DNA of 64,000 nt from Kiritimatiellia bacterium. Lineage in GTDB: Bacteria > Verrucomicrobiota > Kiritimatiellia > RFP12 > UBA1067. The stretch is taken from NCBI GenBank assembly GCA_016296065.1, contig JAEDKA010000004.1, positions 1 to 64,000 of the forward strand. Reading direction: 5' to 3'. The notes beneath the pieces were generated by a model that searched no databases, was not told the origin of the DNA, and saw only the letters and a program-made list of their open reading frames with translations. The position numbers were made by a program, and so were the translations under genes. Shown piece after piece: positions 1 to 9,100 of the stretch (its first letter is position 1; the number at the start of each line of letters is the position of its first letter).

Positions 1-167
1 GAGACCCCTCGGATCCATCTTCAGAAAATTGACTCACCTGACTTGCAATTCACGGACAAATATTTTACTAGTATTTGATTGTGAAGTCCAGCAGCAAATG
101 CAAGATTCTCTTGCGTTTAGTCCTTGAGATTGCGGGACGTGATTGAAAGGCAGGATATTTCCCATCA

Positions 168-185
168 TTCCTTCCTAGGAAGGAA
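168..185. repeat. 18-bp perfect palindrome
   Basis: TTCCTTCC-TA-GGAAGGAA reads the same on both strands. It lies about 50 bp upstream of the point where recognisable transposase coding begins, so it may mark the junction left by an insertion or deletion. Nothing else is recognised in 1-231; the flanking DNA is comparatively AT-rich and carries no convincing gene. Confidence 0.6.
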
Positions 186-231
186 ACCCGCGTTTACTTT
201 TGGACTAGGTTTGTGTACCCTTGCGGTACCC

Positions 232-994
232 GGACGGTCTGAATCGACCATCTCGCGCGAACTGCTGAACCGCAGGATCGACAGCGACAAGCACTGCGGA
301 TGCTCGAACAGGCTGTGCGCCCGCTTCGACGACTGCGCACGGACGGCATTCAAGGGCTTCCGCGACATCCGCAGGAGGAACTCCCCCGGATGCTTCGAGT
401 CATGCCCCGACTTCCGCGAGGCAGTGTGCGTCCGCCTGGACAGGGCCCCCTACGTCTGCAACGGATGCGAGCGCGAGCACAACTGCCCGATGCGCAAGCG
501 CTACTACATCGCCTCCGGCGCCCAGGCCAACTACAGGGGCATTCTCGTCAACTGCCGCAGCGGAGTTCATCCCGACGAGGCGACAGTCCGCAGGATGAGC
601 GACGTCCTCACCCCTGCCGCGCGGCGTGAGGGTGTTCTACTGCGACCCATACTGCTCGTGCCAGAAGCCGCACATCGAGCGCTTCCACCTGGACCTGAGG
701 CGCATTCTCCAGAAAGGCGCATCGTTCAACCCGCTCAGCCAGGAGCAGATCAACCTGATCATGTCGCACCTGAACAGCTATCCAAGGCCTTCTCTCGGAG
801 GAAGGGCTCCGTACGACCTGTTCGTCGAAGAGTTCGGCGACGAGGGAAAGAGGTTCCTCGACAAGCTCGGCATCGTCCGCATCCCGCAGGACCGGGTGAC
901 GCTGCACCCCTTCCTGCTCGGACGCAAGTTCCAGAAGGCGGCAGACAAGGCGGTGCGCACGGAGCGGAGGGCGGAAGTCGCCTCGGGCATGTGA
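232..994 (+). pseudogene. IS30-family transposase remnant, 5'-truncated with internal deletion
   Basis: The first part (about 232-626, frame 1) encodes the Cys-rich middle of IS30-type transposases: an STISRELLNRR helix, then paired cysteines and the stretch APYVCNGCE...C...KRYYIASGAQANYRG. Near 626 the reading shifts frame and jumps straight to the catalytic C-terminus: FYCDPYCSCQKPHIER, then LSQEQINLIMSHLNS and ASLGGRAPYDLF-like residues. Family members carry roughly 150 more residues between these blocks, including the first catalytic Asp residues, so about 0.5 kb has been lost. The N-terminal helix-turn-helix start is also missing. No flanking inverted repeats were found. This is a dead element; the family call rests on remembered motifs. 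Confidence 0.75.
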
Positions 995-1193
995 AGAGTG
1001 ACGCTCAGCGCGGCCTGCACCATGCGGCGCGTCGCACAGTCGTCACTCTTCCCAAGCGACGAAAGCCCGAAGGGCGGAGTCGGAGCGGTGACCGTGGCGA
1101 GCTTCCGCACGCAGCGACAGAAGAATTTGCCAAAAGTTATCGGATAAACTTGCGTTTACTTCCAGAACTTGCATTCAGTTCTGAACACGACGA

Positions 1194-1220
1194 TGCGCGC
1201 CGAGGGAACCTCGGCGCGCA
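1194..1220 (-). terminator. hairpin downstream of the 1237-11344 operon
   Basis: A 12-bp perfect stem (TGCGCGCCGAGG / CCTCGGCGCGCA) with a GAA loop starts 17 bp beyond the stop codon of the last operon gene. There is no clear U-tract on the minus strand, so it could act as a stabilising 3' hairpin or a rho-assisted terminator. The stretch 995-1193 between this hairpin and the transposase remnant shows no supportable gene. Confidence 0.6.
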
Positions 1221-1236
1221 CTCGGCGATCGGCGTC

Positions 1237-3864
1237 TCAGCGCTTCGTCTTGAACGCCGCGGGGCCGGCGGCCCAGAGCTCCTTCGTCGCGGGGTTGTAG
1301 CGCACGACGAGGGGCTTCGAGTACGGATTGTCCCCGGTGATGTCCTTCCACGTCTTGCAGCCGTCGAGCGACTCGTAGATTCCGCCCGCCTTGTTCCCGT
1401 CCCAGGTCGAGGCCGAGATCCACACGCGGTTTTCGTCCGCGGGGTCGAACGTGATGCCGATTGCCGTCACGCCCTTGAGGCTGGTGACCGCGCGGAACGT
1501 CCTGCCGTGGTCGTCGGAGCGGTACAGCTGGTTGCCGCCGGCGTAGATCGTGCCCTTCGGCGTCACCGCGACGTTGAAGATCCAGTCGTTTAGTCCCTCC
1601 GCCTTCTTCCAGCTGTCGCCTGCGTCCTCCGAAACGTACACGCCGGCCGTGTTGCCGCACGCACCCCAGACGATGCGCTTCGGATTCGACGGATCGACCG
1701 CGATGCCGTACATCATGCGACGCGAGCCGGGCTGGTTGGGAAGCTGCTTCCAGTTGTGTCCGCCGTCCGTCGACTTGAAGACGCCGCCGCCGGCATTGCC
1801 CTTCTCCGGATCGCCGTCGATGCCGAGGTAGATGATGTCGGGATTCGTCGGATCAGCCGCGATGGCGCGCCCATGTCCCTCGCCCCACATCGTGTTGGCG
1901 TGCGTGCGGTAGTCGGGCAGTCCCTTCGCCTCCTCGAACGTCTTGAAGCCGTCCTCAGAAACGATCACCTTCACGTTGAAGTCATGGCCGTGCGCCCAGG
2001 GCGAGACGGTGCAGATGACGCGCGTGCGGCCGTCCGCAAGCTTCTGCGGAAGAACGCGCCAGTGGTGTCCGGAAAGTCCGGCCGTCCACTTCTTGGGCGC
2101 GAGCGCCTTCCAGGTCTTCCCTCCGTTGACCGTCGCGCACGTGCCCTCGTCCATCGCCGCGCCGAACGTAGCGCGTCCGAGGTGCTGGATGTCGTGGAAG
2201 CACGTGATGTCCGCGCCCTTCACGCTCTCGAACCACGTCTTCGCGCCGTCGTGGCTCATGCAGGGATCCCAGTTGCCCGCCATGTGGAGCCTGTCCGGAT
2301 CCGCCGGGCTGATCGAGAGGTTCTCGAGTCCGCTCATGCCGATCGTCTCGCCCTGCTCCGGGAGCGTCGGATTGTACACGTGGTCGGCCTTCATGTCCCT
2401 GTTCTTCGTCCACGTCGCTCCGCCGTCGCGCGTCGAGGCGATGTATCCGCCGAAGCCCTGCGAGACGATCGCGTGCGCGACGTTGGGGTCCTTCGGGTTC
2501 ACCACGATGTCGCGCGCGCCCATTCCCTTGTCGACCGGCGCGTTGAGGCTGCGCCACGTCGCGCCGTCGTCTGCGGAGACGAAGATTCCGCTCTTCCCGA
2601 ACGCGCCGTACCAGGTCTTGGGGGCGTTCGGACCCGCCCAGCATACGACCGAGGCGTCAGCGGGTGCGTCCTTCATGTGCGTCCACGTCGCGCCCGCGTC
2701 GGCAGAGCGAAAGAGTCCGAACTTCCTCTGGCAGAGGAAGACGAGCTTCGGATTCGCCCCCGAAACCGCGACGCAGCTAACAGGATCGCCCGCGACGGGG
2801 ACCTTCGGCTCCTTCGAGGAGGCGATCGACTTCGTCACCGACTTGGTGTTGTTGTCGGGGCTCACGCGCCAGCCCTCTGCGCCGACGCCATCCCACTCTC
2901 CGAGCACGATGCTTTTCCCTGCGCCAGTCGCGGCAAACGCATCAAGCCCGACCTCGCCCTTGTAGCCCTTTCCGTTCGTGCGGATGATGAAGTGGACCAT
3001 CTGCACCTTCTTCGGATCAGCGTACGTAGACATCGGGTACTCGACGGTCGTCCACTTCCCGGGCTCGAGCGTCTTCATCGCACCTTCCTTCCACGCCCAG
3101 CTTCCGCTCTGCACGACGATCGTCGCGGCCATTCCGGCGGGCGCGTCCTTCGGAAGGAACACCTTCACGCCGATCTTGTCGCACTCGCCCCAGTCCGCGC
3201 CGTTCTGGTCGATCATCTTCTGGATGCGGATGTAGTTGTTCCAGTCCATGTTGTTCGTCGCGACCATCAGCCTGCCGTATCCAGAACCCGATGCCGGCTC
3301 GGCCGTCTCGCCCTCCTCCGGCTTGCGCGCCGCGAGGTAGTCGAGCACCGTCCAGTTCTCGCCGCCGTCCGTGGACTTGACGGCGCGTCCCGTCGCGCCG
3401 CCGGCATAGACGGTCTTCGGCGACCTGGGGTCGACCGCGACCGCCTTGACGCTTCCGCCGCGGCTCGCCGAAACCTTAAGCGCGCCGTTGCGCGTCTCCT
3501 TGCAGGGCTTCCACGTCTTCGCTCCGTCGAAGCTCGCCGCCACGCCGTCCTGCGTAAGCGCGTAGACGGTCTTCCTGTCGGAAGGCGCGACCGCGAGAGA
3601 GTAGACGCCGTAGTTCTGGAGTCCGTTGTTGACGAAGAACCAGCTCTTTCCGCCGTCCGTAGTCTTCCAGATTCCGTTGACGTCGCCGCCCATGTAGAAG
3701 ACGTCGGGGTTCACCGGATCGGCCGCGCTCGACCAGAACCATCCGCCGCCGCCCCATCCGCACCACTCCCAGTGCACGGGCTTCTCCGCCTTTGCGTCCG
3801 CCCCGAAGGACTGCGCGCACGCAATTGCCGCAACCGCGGCGACTATCATCGTTTTAGCTTTCAT
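1237..3864 (-). CDS. secreted Asp-box beta-propeller protein (GH74/sortilin-like) with inserted carbohydrate-binding-like domain
   Basis: This 875-residue exported protein starts with a Sec signal peptide (MKAKTMIVAAVAAIACAQSFG). About a dozen Asp-box (BNR) motifs of the type S-x-D-x-G-x-T-W recur through the chain, for example STDGGENW, SADDGATW, STRDGGATW and SEDAGDSW. This is the signature of the tandem seven-blade propellers of GH74 xyloglucanases and sortilin-like proteins. Residues about 195-325 lack Asp boxes and look like a beta-sandwich carbohydrate-binding insert (WTTVEYPMSTY...VHFIIRTNGKGYKGEVGLDAF). The start is supported by AAGGAGAAAAC before the ATG. It is the last gene of a five-gene operon with an acetyl esterase and a polysaccharide deacetylase, suggesting action on substituted plant-type glycans. 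Catalytic residues could not be assigned, so a binding-only role is possible. Confidence 0.75.
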   Translation of the reverse strand: MKAKTMIVAAVAAIACAQSFGADAKAEKPVHWEWCGWGGGGWFWSSAADPVNPDVFYMGGDVNGIWKTTDGGKSWFFVNNGLQNYGVYSLAVAPSDRKTVYALTQDGVAASFDGAKTWKPCKETRNGALKVSASRGGSVKAVAVDPRSPKTVYAGGATGRAVKSTDGGENWTVLDYLAARKPEEGETAEPASGSGYGRLMVATNNMDWNNYIRIQKMIDQNGADWGECDKIGVKVFLPKDAPAGMAATIVVQSGSWAWKEGAMKTLEPGKWTTVEYPMSTYADPKKVQMVHFIIRTNGKGYKGEVGLDAFAATGAGKSIVLGEWDGVGAEGWRVSPDNNTKSVTKSIASSKEPKVPVAGDPVSCVAVSGANPKLVFLCQRKFGLFRSADAGATWTHMKDAPADASVVCWAGPNAPKTWYGAFGKSGIFVSADDGATWRSLNAPVDKGMGARDIVVNPKDPNVAHAIVSQGFGGYIASTRDGGATWTKNRDMKADHVYNPTLPEQGETIGMSGLENLSISPADPDRLHMAGNWDPCMSHDGAKTWFESVKGADITCFHDIQHLGRATFGAAMDEGTCATVNGGKTWKALAPKKWTAGLSGHHWRVLPQKLADGRTRVICTVSPWAHGHDFNVKVIVSEDGFKTFEEAKGLPDYRTHANTMWGEGHGRAIAADPTNPDIIYLGIDGDPEKGNAGGGVFKSTDGGHNWKQLPNQPGSRRMMYGIAVDPSNPKRIVWGACGNTAGVYVSEDAGDSWKKAEGLNDWIFNVAVTPKGTIYAGGNQLYRSDDHGRTFRAVTSLKGVTAIGITFDPADENRVWISASTWDGNKAGGIYESLDGCKTWKDITGDNPYSKPLVVRYNPATKELWAAGPAAFKTKR

Positions 3865-3874
3865 GTTTTCTCCT

Positions 3875-3912
3875 TGTAAACTTCAAACATCAAACTTCGA
3901 ACTTCAAACTTT
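3875..3912. repeat. degenerate heptad repeat, consensus TTCAAAC
   Basis: Five successive 7-mers (TGTAAAC, TTCAAAC, ATCAAAC, TTCGAAC, TTCAAAC) and a partial TTTC fill the gap between the deacetylase stop and the propeller gene start. The Shine-Dalgarno of the propeller gene lies just outside the repeat. Related tracts occur at 4880-4963, 39750-39784 and 51910-51943. Confidence 0.8.
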
Positions 3913-3919
3913 CCCCCGG

Positions 3920-4879
3920 CTACTTCTTCACCTCGAACGGCTTGCCGTTCGGGATGACGTCGACGTAGACGAATCCGTCCTTTGCGTTCTTCCACGTCTT
4001 CGGCACCTCCACCTTGACGGTGAGGGGGAAGTCATAGAGCTTCGGGTCCGCGTCGCACGTCACCGAGAAGCGGTAGCCCTTCGCCGTCTTGCCGAGCTTC
4101 TTCACCTTCGCCGTCGCTCGCTCGGTCTCGTACTGATGCACGGAAATGTGGTCTGCAACCCATATGTCGCCTTTGTCGCGCATCGCGGCGACTTCGTCGA
4201 AGAACGGAATGTACTCCTTTATCGGCATTGCCCAGAAGTCCTGGTAGCCGCGCTTCGGGTCGTCAACCTCAACGCCGTGGAAGATGACGTACTCGGCGAT
4301 CCCCTCGTCCGCAGCCTTCTTCGCCTTGGCGATCATGTCGTCCTTGTTCTTCAGGTGGTACGTCGCGCCGTGGTCGTGGAACGGAGGCCGCGCGACGAGC
4401 CCCTGCGACTTGCATATCTCGGCCTCCTGCTCCTTGTTGATGTTCCAGCGTCCAGCAGGCACGCCAGGCTGCGCGTAGGAGATGAGACGGTCCTTCTTCC
4501 CCGGCACGTTCTCGCGCAGATAGTCGGTGCACTTGCGGAACTCCTCAACGGCGCCTTCGTATCCGTCGAATCCACCATGGCTCCAGGTGTGGTTGCCGAA
4601 GCTGAAGAGCGGATTCGTGAACTTCTCCTTCCAAACCTTTTCGAAGACCTTGAACTCACCCTTGTTCGGGATGATGTAGAAGTCGGCGGGAAGCTTCCGC
4701 GCCTCCAGCGCAGGCATGGCGGCCTGGAATGCTGACGGCCATCCGTCGTCGAACATGAGCATGAACGCGCCCTTCGCGCCATGAGCCCACTTCGTGACCT
4801 CGGCGTCGCCAGGCGCAGCCAGCACCGCAAGCGGCGCAACCACCGCAAGCATTATCATTGTCGTTATTTTGGTTTTCAT
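3920..4879 (-). CDS. secreted polysaccharide deacetylase (NodB/CE4-like)
   Basis: This 319-residue exported protein has a signal peptide ending near AVLAAPG. NodB-fold motifs are present: FDDGW near residue 44 (first-motif Asp pair) and NHTWSH near 97-102, whose two His residues would bind metal. A C-terminal stretch (about 255-319) looks like a small beta domain. The family removes N- or O-acetyl groups from polysaccharides, and the companion CE7 esterase in the same operon suggests joint de-acetylation of an extracellular glycan. No Shine-Dalgarno is visible because a heptad repeat tract occupies the 84 bp before the ATG. A non-catalytic NodB fold cannot be excluded because the third to fifth motifs are poorly matched. 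Confidence 0.8.
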   Translation of the reverse strand: MKTKITTMIMLAVVAPLAVLAAPGDAEVTKWAHGAKGAFMLMFDDGWPSAFQAAMPALEARKLPADFYIIPNKGEFKVFEKVWKEKFTNPLFSFGNHTWSHGGFDGYEGAVEEFRKCTDYLRENVPGKKDRLISYAQPGVPAGRWNINKEQEAEICKSQGLVARPPFHDHGATYHLKNKDDMIAKAKKAADEGIAEYVIFHGVEVDDPKRGYQDFWAMPIKEYIPFFDEVAAMRDKGDIWVADHISVHQYETERATAKVKKLGKTAKGYRFSVTCDADPKLYDFPLTVKVEVPKTWKNAKDGFVYVDVIPNGKPFEVKK

Positions 4880-4963
4880 AGTGGTTGGTGTTTAGTTGTT
4901 AGTGGCTAGTGGTTAGCGGTTGGTTATTAGTGGCTAGTGGTTATAGACCTTTCAACTTTCAAC
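4880..4963. repeat. twelve-unit degenerate heptad tract
   Basis: Twelve exact-length 7-mers run from the ATG of the deacetylase gene into the end of the upstream regulator gene. The units include AGTGGTT, AGTTGTT, AGTGGCT, AGCGGTT and GGTTATT, ending with TTTCAAC twice. AGTGGCT-AGTGGTT appears twice. The tract supplies the final codons and stop of the regulator (Val-Glu-Ser-stop) and leaves the deacetylase without a Shine-Dalgarno. Confidence 0.85.
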
Positions 4964-6124
4964 TCCGTTCCTTCGCCATTCGATCGGGGAAACGCCTGTC
5001 GCCTTTGCGAAGACATACCTCAGCGAGCGTTCGTTCCCGTAACCGCACTTTTCCGCGACGAGCGAGACCGGCATGTCCGTGTCGGAAAGGAGGCGCTTCG
5101 CCTCGCGCACTCGGACGGCGAGTATCTCGTCGCGGATTGAATGCCCGCACGCCGCGAGAAAGCGGTTCTCGCCGGTGCGCGCCTTGAGCCCCATCGCCTT
5201 GACCGCCTCCGCGACGGAAGCCCCAGTGCATGCGTTCAGCCGTATGTACTCCAGGGCCTTCACCACGCGCGGATCATAAACCGTCACCGTTCGCGTCGAC
5301 TGGCGGCGGACGAACGGTGCGCAGTCGTATGCGATCACCTCGGGCTTAGCGCCTCCTTCTCCGAGGCATTTCGCGAGCAGCTTCACCGCGAGCCTTCCGG
5401 AGAGCTCGAAGTCCGGCGCGACGCTCGAGAGCGTCGGCAGCGTGTTCTCGCAGAGGAGCTCGTCGTCGTCAATGCCCGCGACCGCGACATCCTCGGGAAC
5501 GCGCAGCCCCGCCATCGTCGCCGCCTCTATCACATGCACGCCCATCTCGTCGTTCGCGGCGAGCACGGCGCAGGGACGCGGCAAGTCTGCGAGGAACCGC
5601 GAGAGGCTTGCGAAGAACGCCTTCGCGTCCGACTTCCTGTACGCCTCGCACGAATCGAAGACCTCGGCGCGGAGTCCCGCCGACCCTGTGCGGCGCAGGA
5701 ACAGCCGCTCGCGGTCGTCCGACCAGTCCTGCGGAGTGAAGTAGTGGACGTAGCCGTACGACTCGCGGCGCAGCGAGATCAGCTCGTCGAGGGCGAGCCT
5801 CACGGCAGCGCGCGAGTCGTGGCGCACGCCGTAGTGCTCGCCTGCGACGACCTCCTCGTCGGCGTCGCAGTAAACTATCGGAATGTCCTTGAAGTCGGCG
5901 GGGCTGAATCCGCTTCTGCTAAGCGCCGCGCCGTCGGCGATCACTCCGTCCGGACGCCAGAAGCGCAGCACCGACTTCGATGTCATGCCTTCGTCGTCGG
6001 CGTTGACCGGCTCGACGTGCCAGCCGCGCTCTCGCGCCCCGGCGTAGACGCCCTTGAGGCGTCTGCGCCAGAGGTTGAACGCTCCTTCGAAGAGGTACAG
6101 TATGCTCGTGGTTCCCCGTGTCAT
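4952..6124 (-). CDS. XylR-type transcriptional regulator (LacI-like sensor + AraC HTH)
   Basis: At 390 residues this matches XylR-family regulators. An N-terminal periplasmic-binding-protein-like sensor covers about 1-275 (ILYLFEGAFNLWRRR at the start, then AVLAANDEMGVHVIEAA and VAVAGIDDDELLCE). Two AraC helix-turn-helix motifs follow at about 285-385, ending CGYGNERSLRYVFAKATGVSPIEWRR. It would sense a sugar in the cytoplasm and control neighbouring genes. It lies inside the operon it probably regulates, between the LamG surface protein and the deacetylase, and is a close paralogue of the regulator at 11457-12611 (shared LPTLSSVAPDFE and GHSI.DEI blocks). Its last residues are encoded by a heptad repeat, so the C-terminus may have been altered. 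Confidence 0.9.
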   Translation of the reverse strand: MTRGTTSILYLFEGAFNLWRRRLKGVYAGARERGWHVEPVNADDEGMTSKSVLRFWRPDGVIADGAALSRSGFSPADFKDIPIVYCDADEEVVAGEHYGVRHDSRAAVRLALDELISLRRESYGYVHYFTPQDWSDDRERLFLRRTGSAGLRAEVFDSCEAYRKSDAKAFFASLSRFLADLPRPCAVLAANDEMGVHVIEAATMAGLRVPEDVAVAGIDDDELLCENTLPTLSSVAPDFELSGRLAVKLLAKCLGEGGAKPEVIAYDCAPFVRRQSTRTVTVYDPRVVKALEYIRLNACTGASVAEAVKAMGLKARTGENRFLAACGHSIRDEILAVRVREAKRLLSDTDMPVSLVAEKCGYGNERSLRYVFAKATGVSPIEWRRNGVES

Positions 6125-6146
6125 CCGTGCATCCAGAAGCTTTTCT

Positions 6147-9100
6147 TCACCTCACCGAGATCATAAGGCCCTTGCGAGGAAGCGTAAGCGTGATGCTCTT
6201 GACGACATTCTCATCGCCGACCTGCTCGCTCACGTAGGTCACTTTCCACGAGTTCTTCGGCTTGATGACCGTCGCGAACTCGCCGGTGATGCCGTCGGTC
6301 GCGGACAGGATTGTGAACGTACCGCCGGAGACCGTGTCGAGTGCTGCGGTGTTGGACGAGAGGTCGAGGACACAGTTCTCGCCGATCGTGACGCCGCCGT
6401 TGACCGCAAGCCTGTCGACGTCGGACAGCAACGTGTGGGTATCCTTCGGTCCGACGCCGATCTTGACGCGGGTAAACGCGCCGAGGCTGACGGTATTCGT
6501 CTGCGTTTCGCTTCCGACTGTCAGCGTTCCGTAGACATGCGCACCAGTCGTTTCGTTGATTGAGCCAGGCGCGACCGTGGCTGGATTCGCCTCCGTCCCT
6601 ACGACTTCGACATTGCCGCGCTCGGTGCCGCCGACGAAGCCAGTGCCGCCGAGGGTCGCACCGGCATTGACGTTGAGGAGCGTGTTGCCGATGGGCGTGC
6701 CCGACGCGTTGTCGCAGAGCAGGGTGCCGGCGTTGAGCTGGAACGGCTGCGACGACTTGCCGCCGGACGTGCCCGTCATGCGGAGCGTGCCCGCGCCGTT
6801 CTTGGAGATGGAATTCCAGCTGTCGGCGGACCAGGAGATGTTTCCCGCGATCGTGAGGTCGACGATCGCCTCGCCGTCCTCCACGGAGAGGACGGCACCA
6901 CCGTACTGGCTGAAGGTGAACCCGGCCCGGAAGAAGGACGGAATCGCGGAGGCGTAGCTGTAGATCCCCTGGCCGCTGTAGGACCCGCAGTTCATGAACC
7001 CGCCCTGGAGCGTGCCGCCGCGGAGACGGATGACGTGGCCATAGGACCAGTCGTAGACCTGGATGGTTCCGCCGTCCTGCGCCGTCATCGTCTGCGCCAT
7101 GTAGCCCCAGTTGGTCTGCCGGAGCAGGGCGGTTCCGTTGGTCAGGACCGTCACGTTGTCGATGTTGCCGATGGCCATGTTCACCGTGCAGTTCAGCCGG
7201 GCGGAAACGTCGCCGCCGCCGATCGTGGCGTTGCCGACGAGGGCACCCTGCCGTTCCGGCTGGAGGACGCCGGCGGTGACGAGGAAGTCGGGCTGCGGGG
7301 TGACACCGGCGGCGGCGAGGGCGACGGTGCCCGCGCCGGTCTGGAGAACCGGCTGGTGCGCGGTCACGGCCGTGACGGCGCCGCCGAAGCGGACGGTGCC
7401 GGCGGCGACGGTCAGGAGGTTGGTGCCGGACTCGGTGGAGGCGAAGCGGAAGGGCGTCGCGACGAGCAGCGTGACGTTGGCCTCGCCGCTGCGGACGTAG
7501 TCGCCGACGGAAAGGACGCGGGCCTCCGAAACGTCATCCGCCGAGCCGATCTGGAACGAGACGCCGGACTGGTCGAGAAGGACCGCCACCGACTGGTTCG
7601 CGTCCAGCGCGATGGTCGCGCCATCGCTGACAGAGCCTGCCGGGAAGACCGCGGTGTCCTCCAAACCGGGCACCGTGCCGGAGCTCCAGTTGCCCGGCGT
7701 GTTCCAAGAGAGGTCGCCGGCCGCGCCCGTCCAGCGGCATTCGCCGGAGACGGTGACGGAGATGACGTCGGATTCCGCCGCGAGTGCGGCGCCGCAGTCG
7801 GGGCAGGTTCCGGTTGCGCGGAATCCCGCCACATAGTTGTCGAGCCTTGGCGCGGTCGTCGTCGCTTCGAACGCGCGCGCCGAGTCAACTGCAGTCCACT
7901 GTCCGACGGCGGTCCAGTTCGCTGTGTCGGTTCCGAAATACGCCGTGACGTCGATCGGGACGGCACCGGCGTCGGCAAGGAATCCGCCAAGCGTTACCGA
8001 GAGATCGTCGAACGCTCCCGTCACGGGACCGAAGACGGGCTGCCCGGCCGTTTTGAAGGAGACGACCTCCGACTCGGAATTCTCGTCGAGACCGGTCGCG
8101 ACGAGTTTCACGTACCAGGTCGTAGCGCATGTCAGTCCGGAAAGTGTCGACTCGTGGGCTCCCGTCGCGATGTCGGCGCCGGAGGCAAGCGTCTCCGAGG
8201 AGGCGAGTTCGTTCGGATCAGTGCCATAGTAGGCCGTCACCGTGGCGGACGCGTCCGAAGAGGCCGTGCGGAGCACCCAGGAGATCGTCGCCGAGTGACG
8301 CGCGACAGTCGGAACGGAAACGGCCCCGAGAAGCGCAACGTCGTGATCCGAGTCAAGAAGTTCCTTCGTACCAATCGCCGCGAAGGACGCATCGTTGACG
8401 GATGCGTATTCGGCGGCGATCCAGGCGTCGGTGGAGCGGCCCTGACGCAGGCGCATTTCGTCAATCGTTCCCTTGAACGAGTCTTCCCCGAATCCGACGT
8501 TGGCGCCGATTGTGAGGACGCGATCGCAGTCGACGAGGGCGGCCGTCGACCCGTATGTCTTGTAGGCGCCGTTCAGGAAGACGGCCACGTTGCCGCCGTT
8601 GAAGACGACGCCCAGATGCTGCCACGCCCCCATCCAATTGTTGGGGAAGAGGTCGTAGGAGTCGATCGCGGAGGCGGAACTGGAACCGCGGATGTCGATG
8701 CGCCGAGGCGAATATCGCTGGAAGGAAACCTCCCAGCCGGTCGTGTCCGTGTGGGCCGATTTCGAACTGATGAGACGATCCGTTCCGGGGTTCTGCCCCG
8801 ATTTGTACTTGAGCCAGGACGTGAGCGTGAAGACATTCCCCTTGCCGGCATAGGCGGCCGTCGTGATTCCCTTTCCGCGGTCCGCGGCGTCGTTCCAGCC
8901 GCCATTGGAGATCAGGACGCCGCGCCCGACCTTGCCTTCCTGGCCGGGCGTCGTGCCGACGTGCGTGCCGTCGAAGGTTCCGCCGGCCGAGTCCGCCGTC
9001 GTCGTCGCGCCGTCGGCTTCGTCCATGTGCCACACGGCGAAATAGCCCGCGTCCGTCCAGACGGAGCCGTTAGTCTGGCTTGCGGGGAAATTGTGCGTCT

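Noticed and set aside
1756..3879. Very long open frame (707 codons) on the plus strand opposite the propeller gene
   Set aside because: It is the antisense shadow of a GC-rich gene: Arg/Ala/Val/Asp-rich with no motifs, signal or ribosome site. The same reasoning removes the long plus-strand frames at 7035-9467, 16162-17664, 53260-55485 and others.
3875..4963. Short tandem repeats considered as a CRISPR array
   Set aside because: Units are 7 bp, contiguous and degenerate, with no spacers; no cas-like genes are present in the window.
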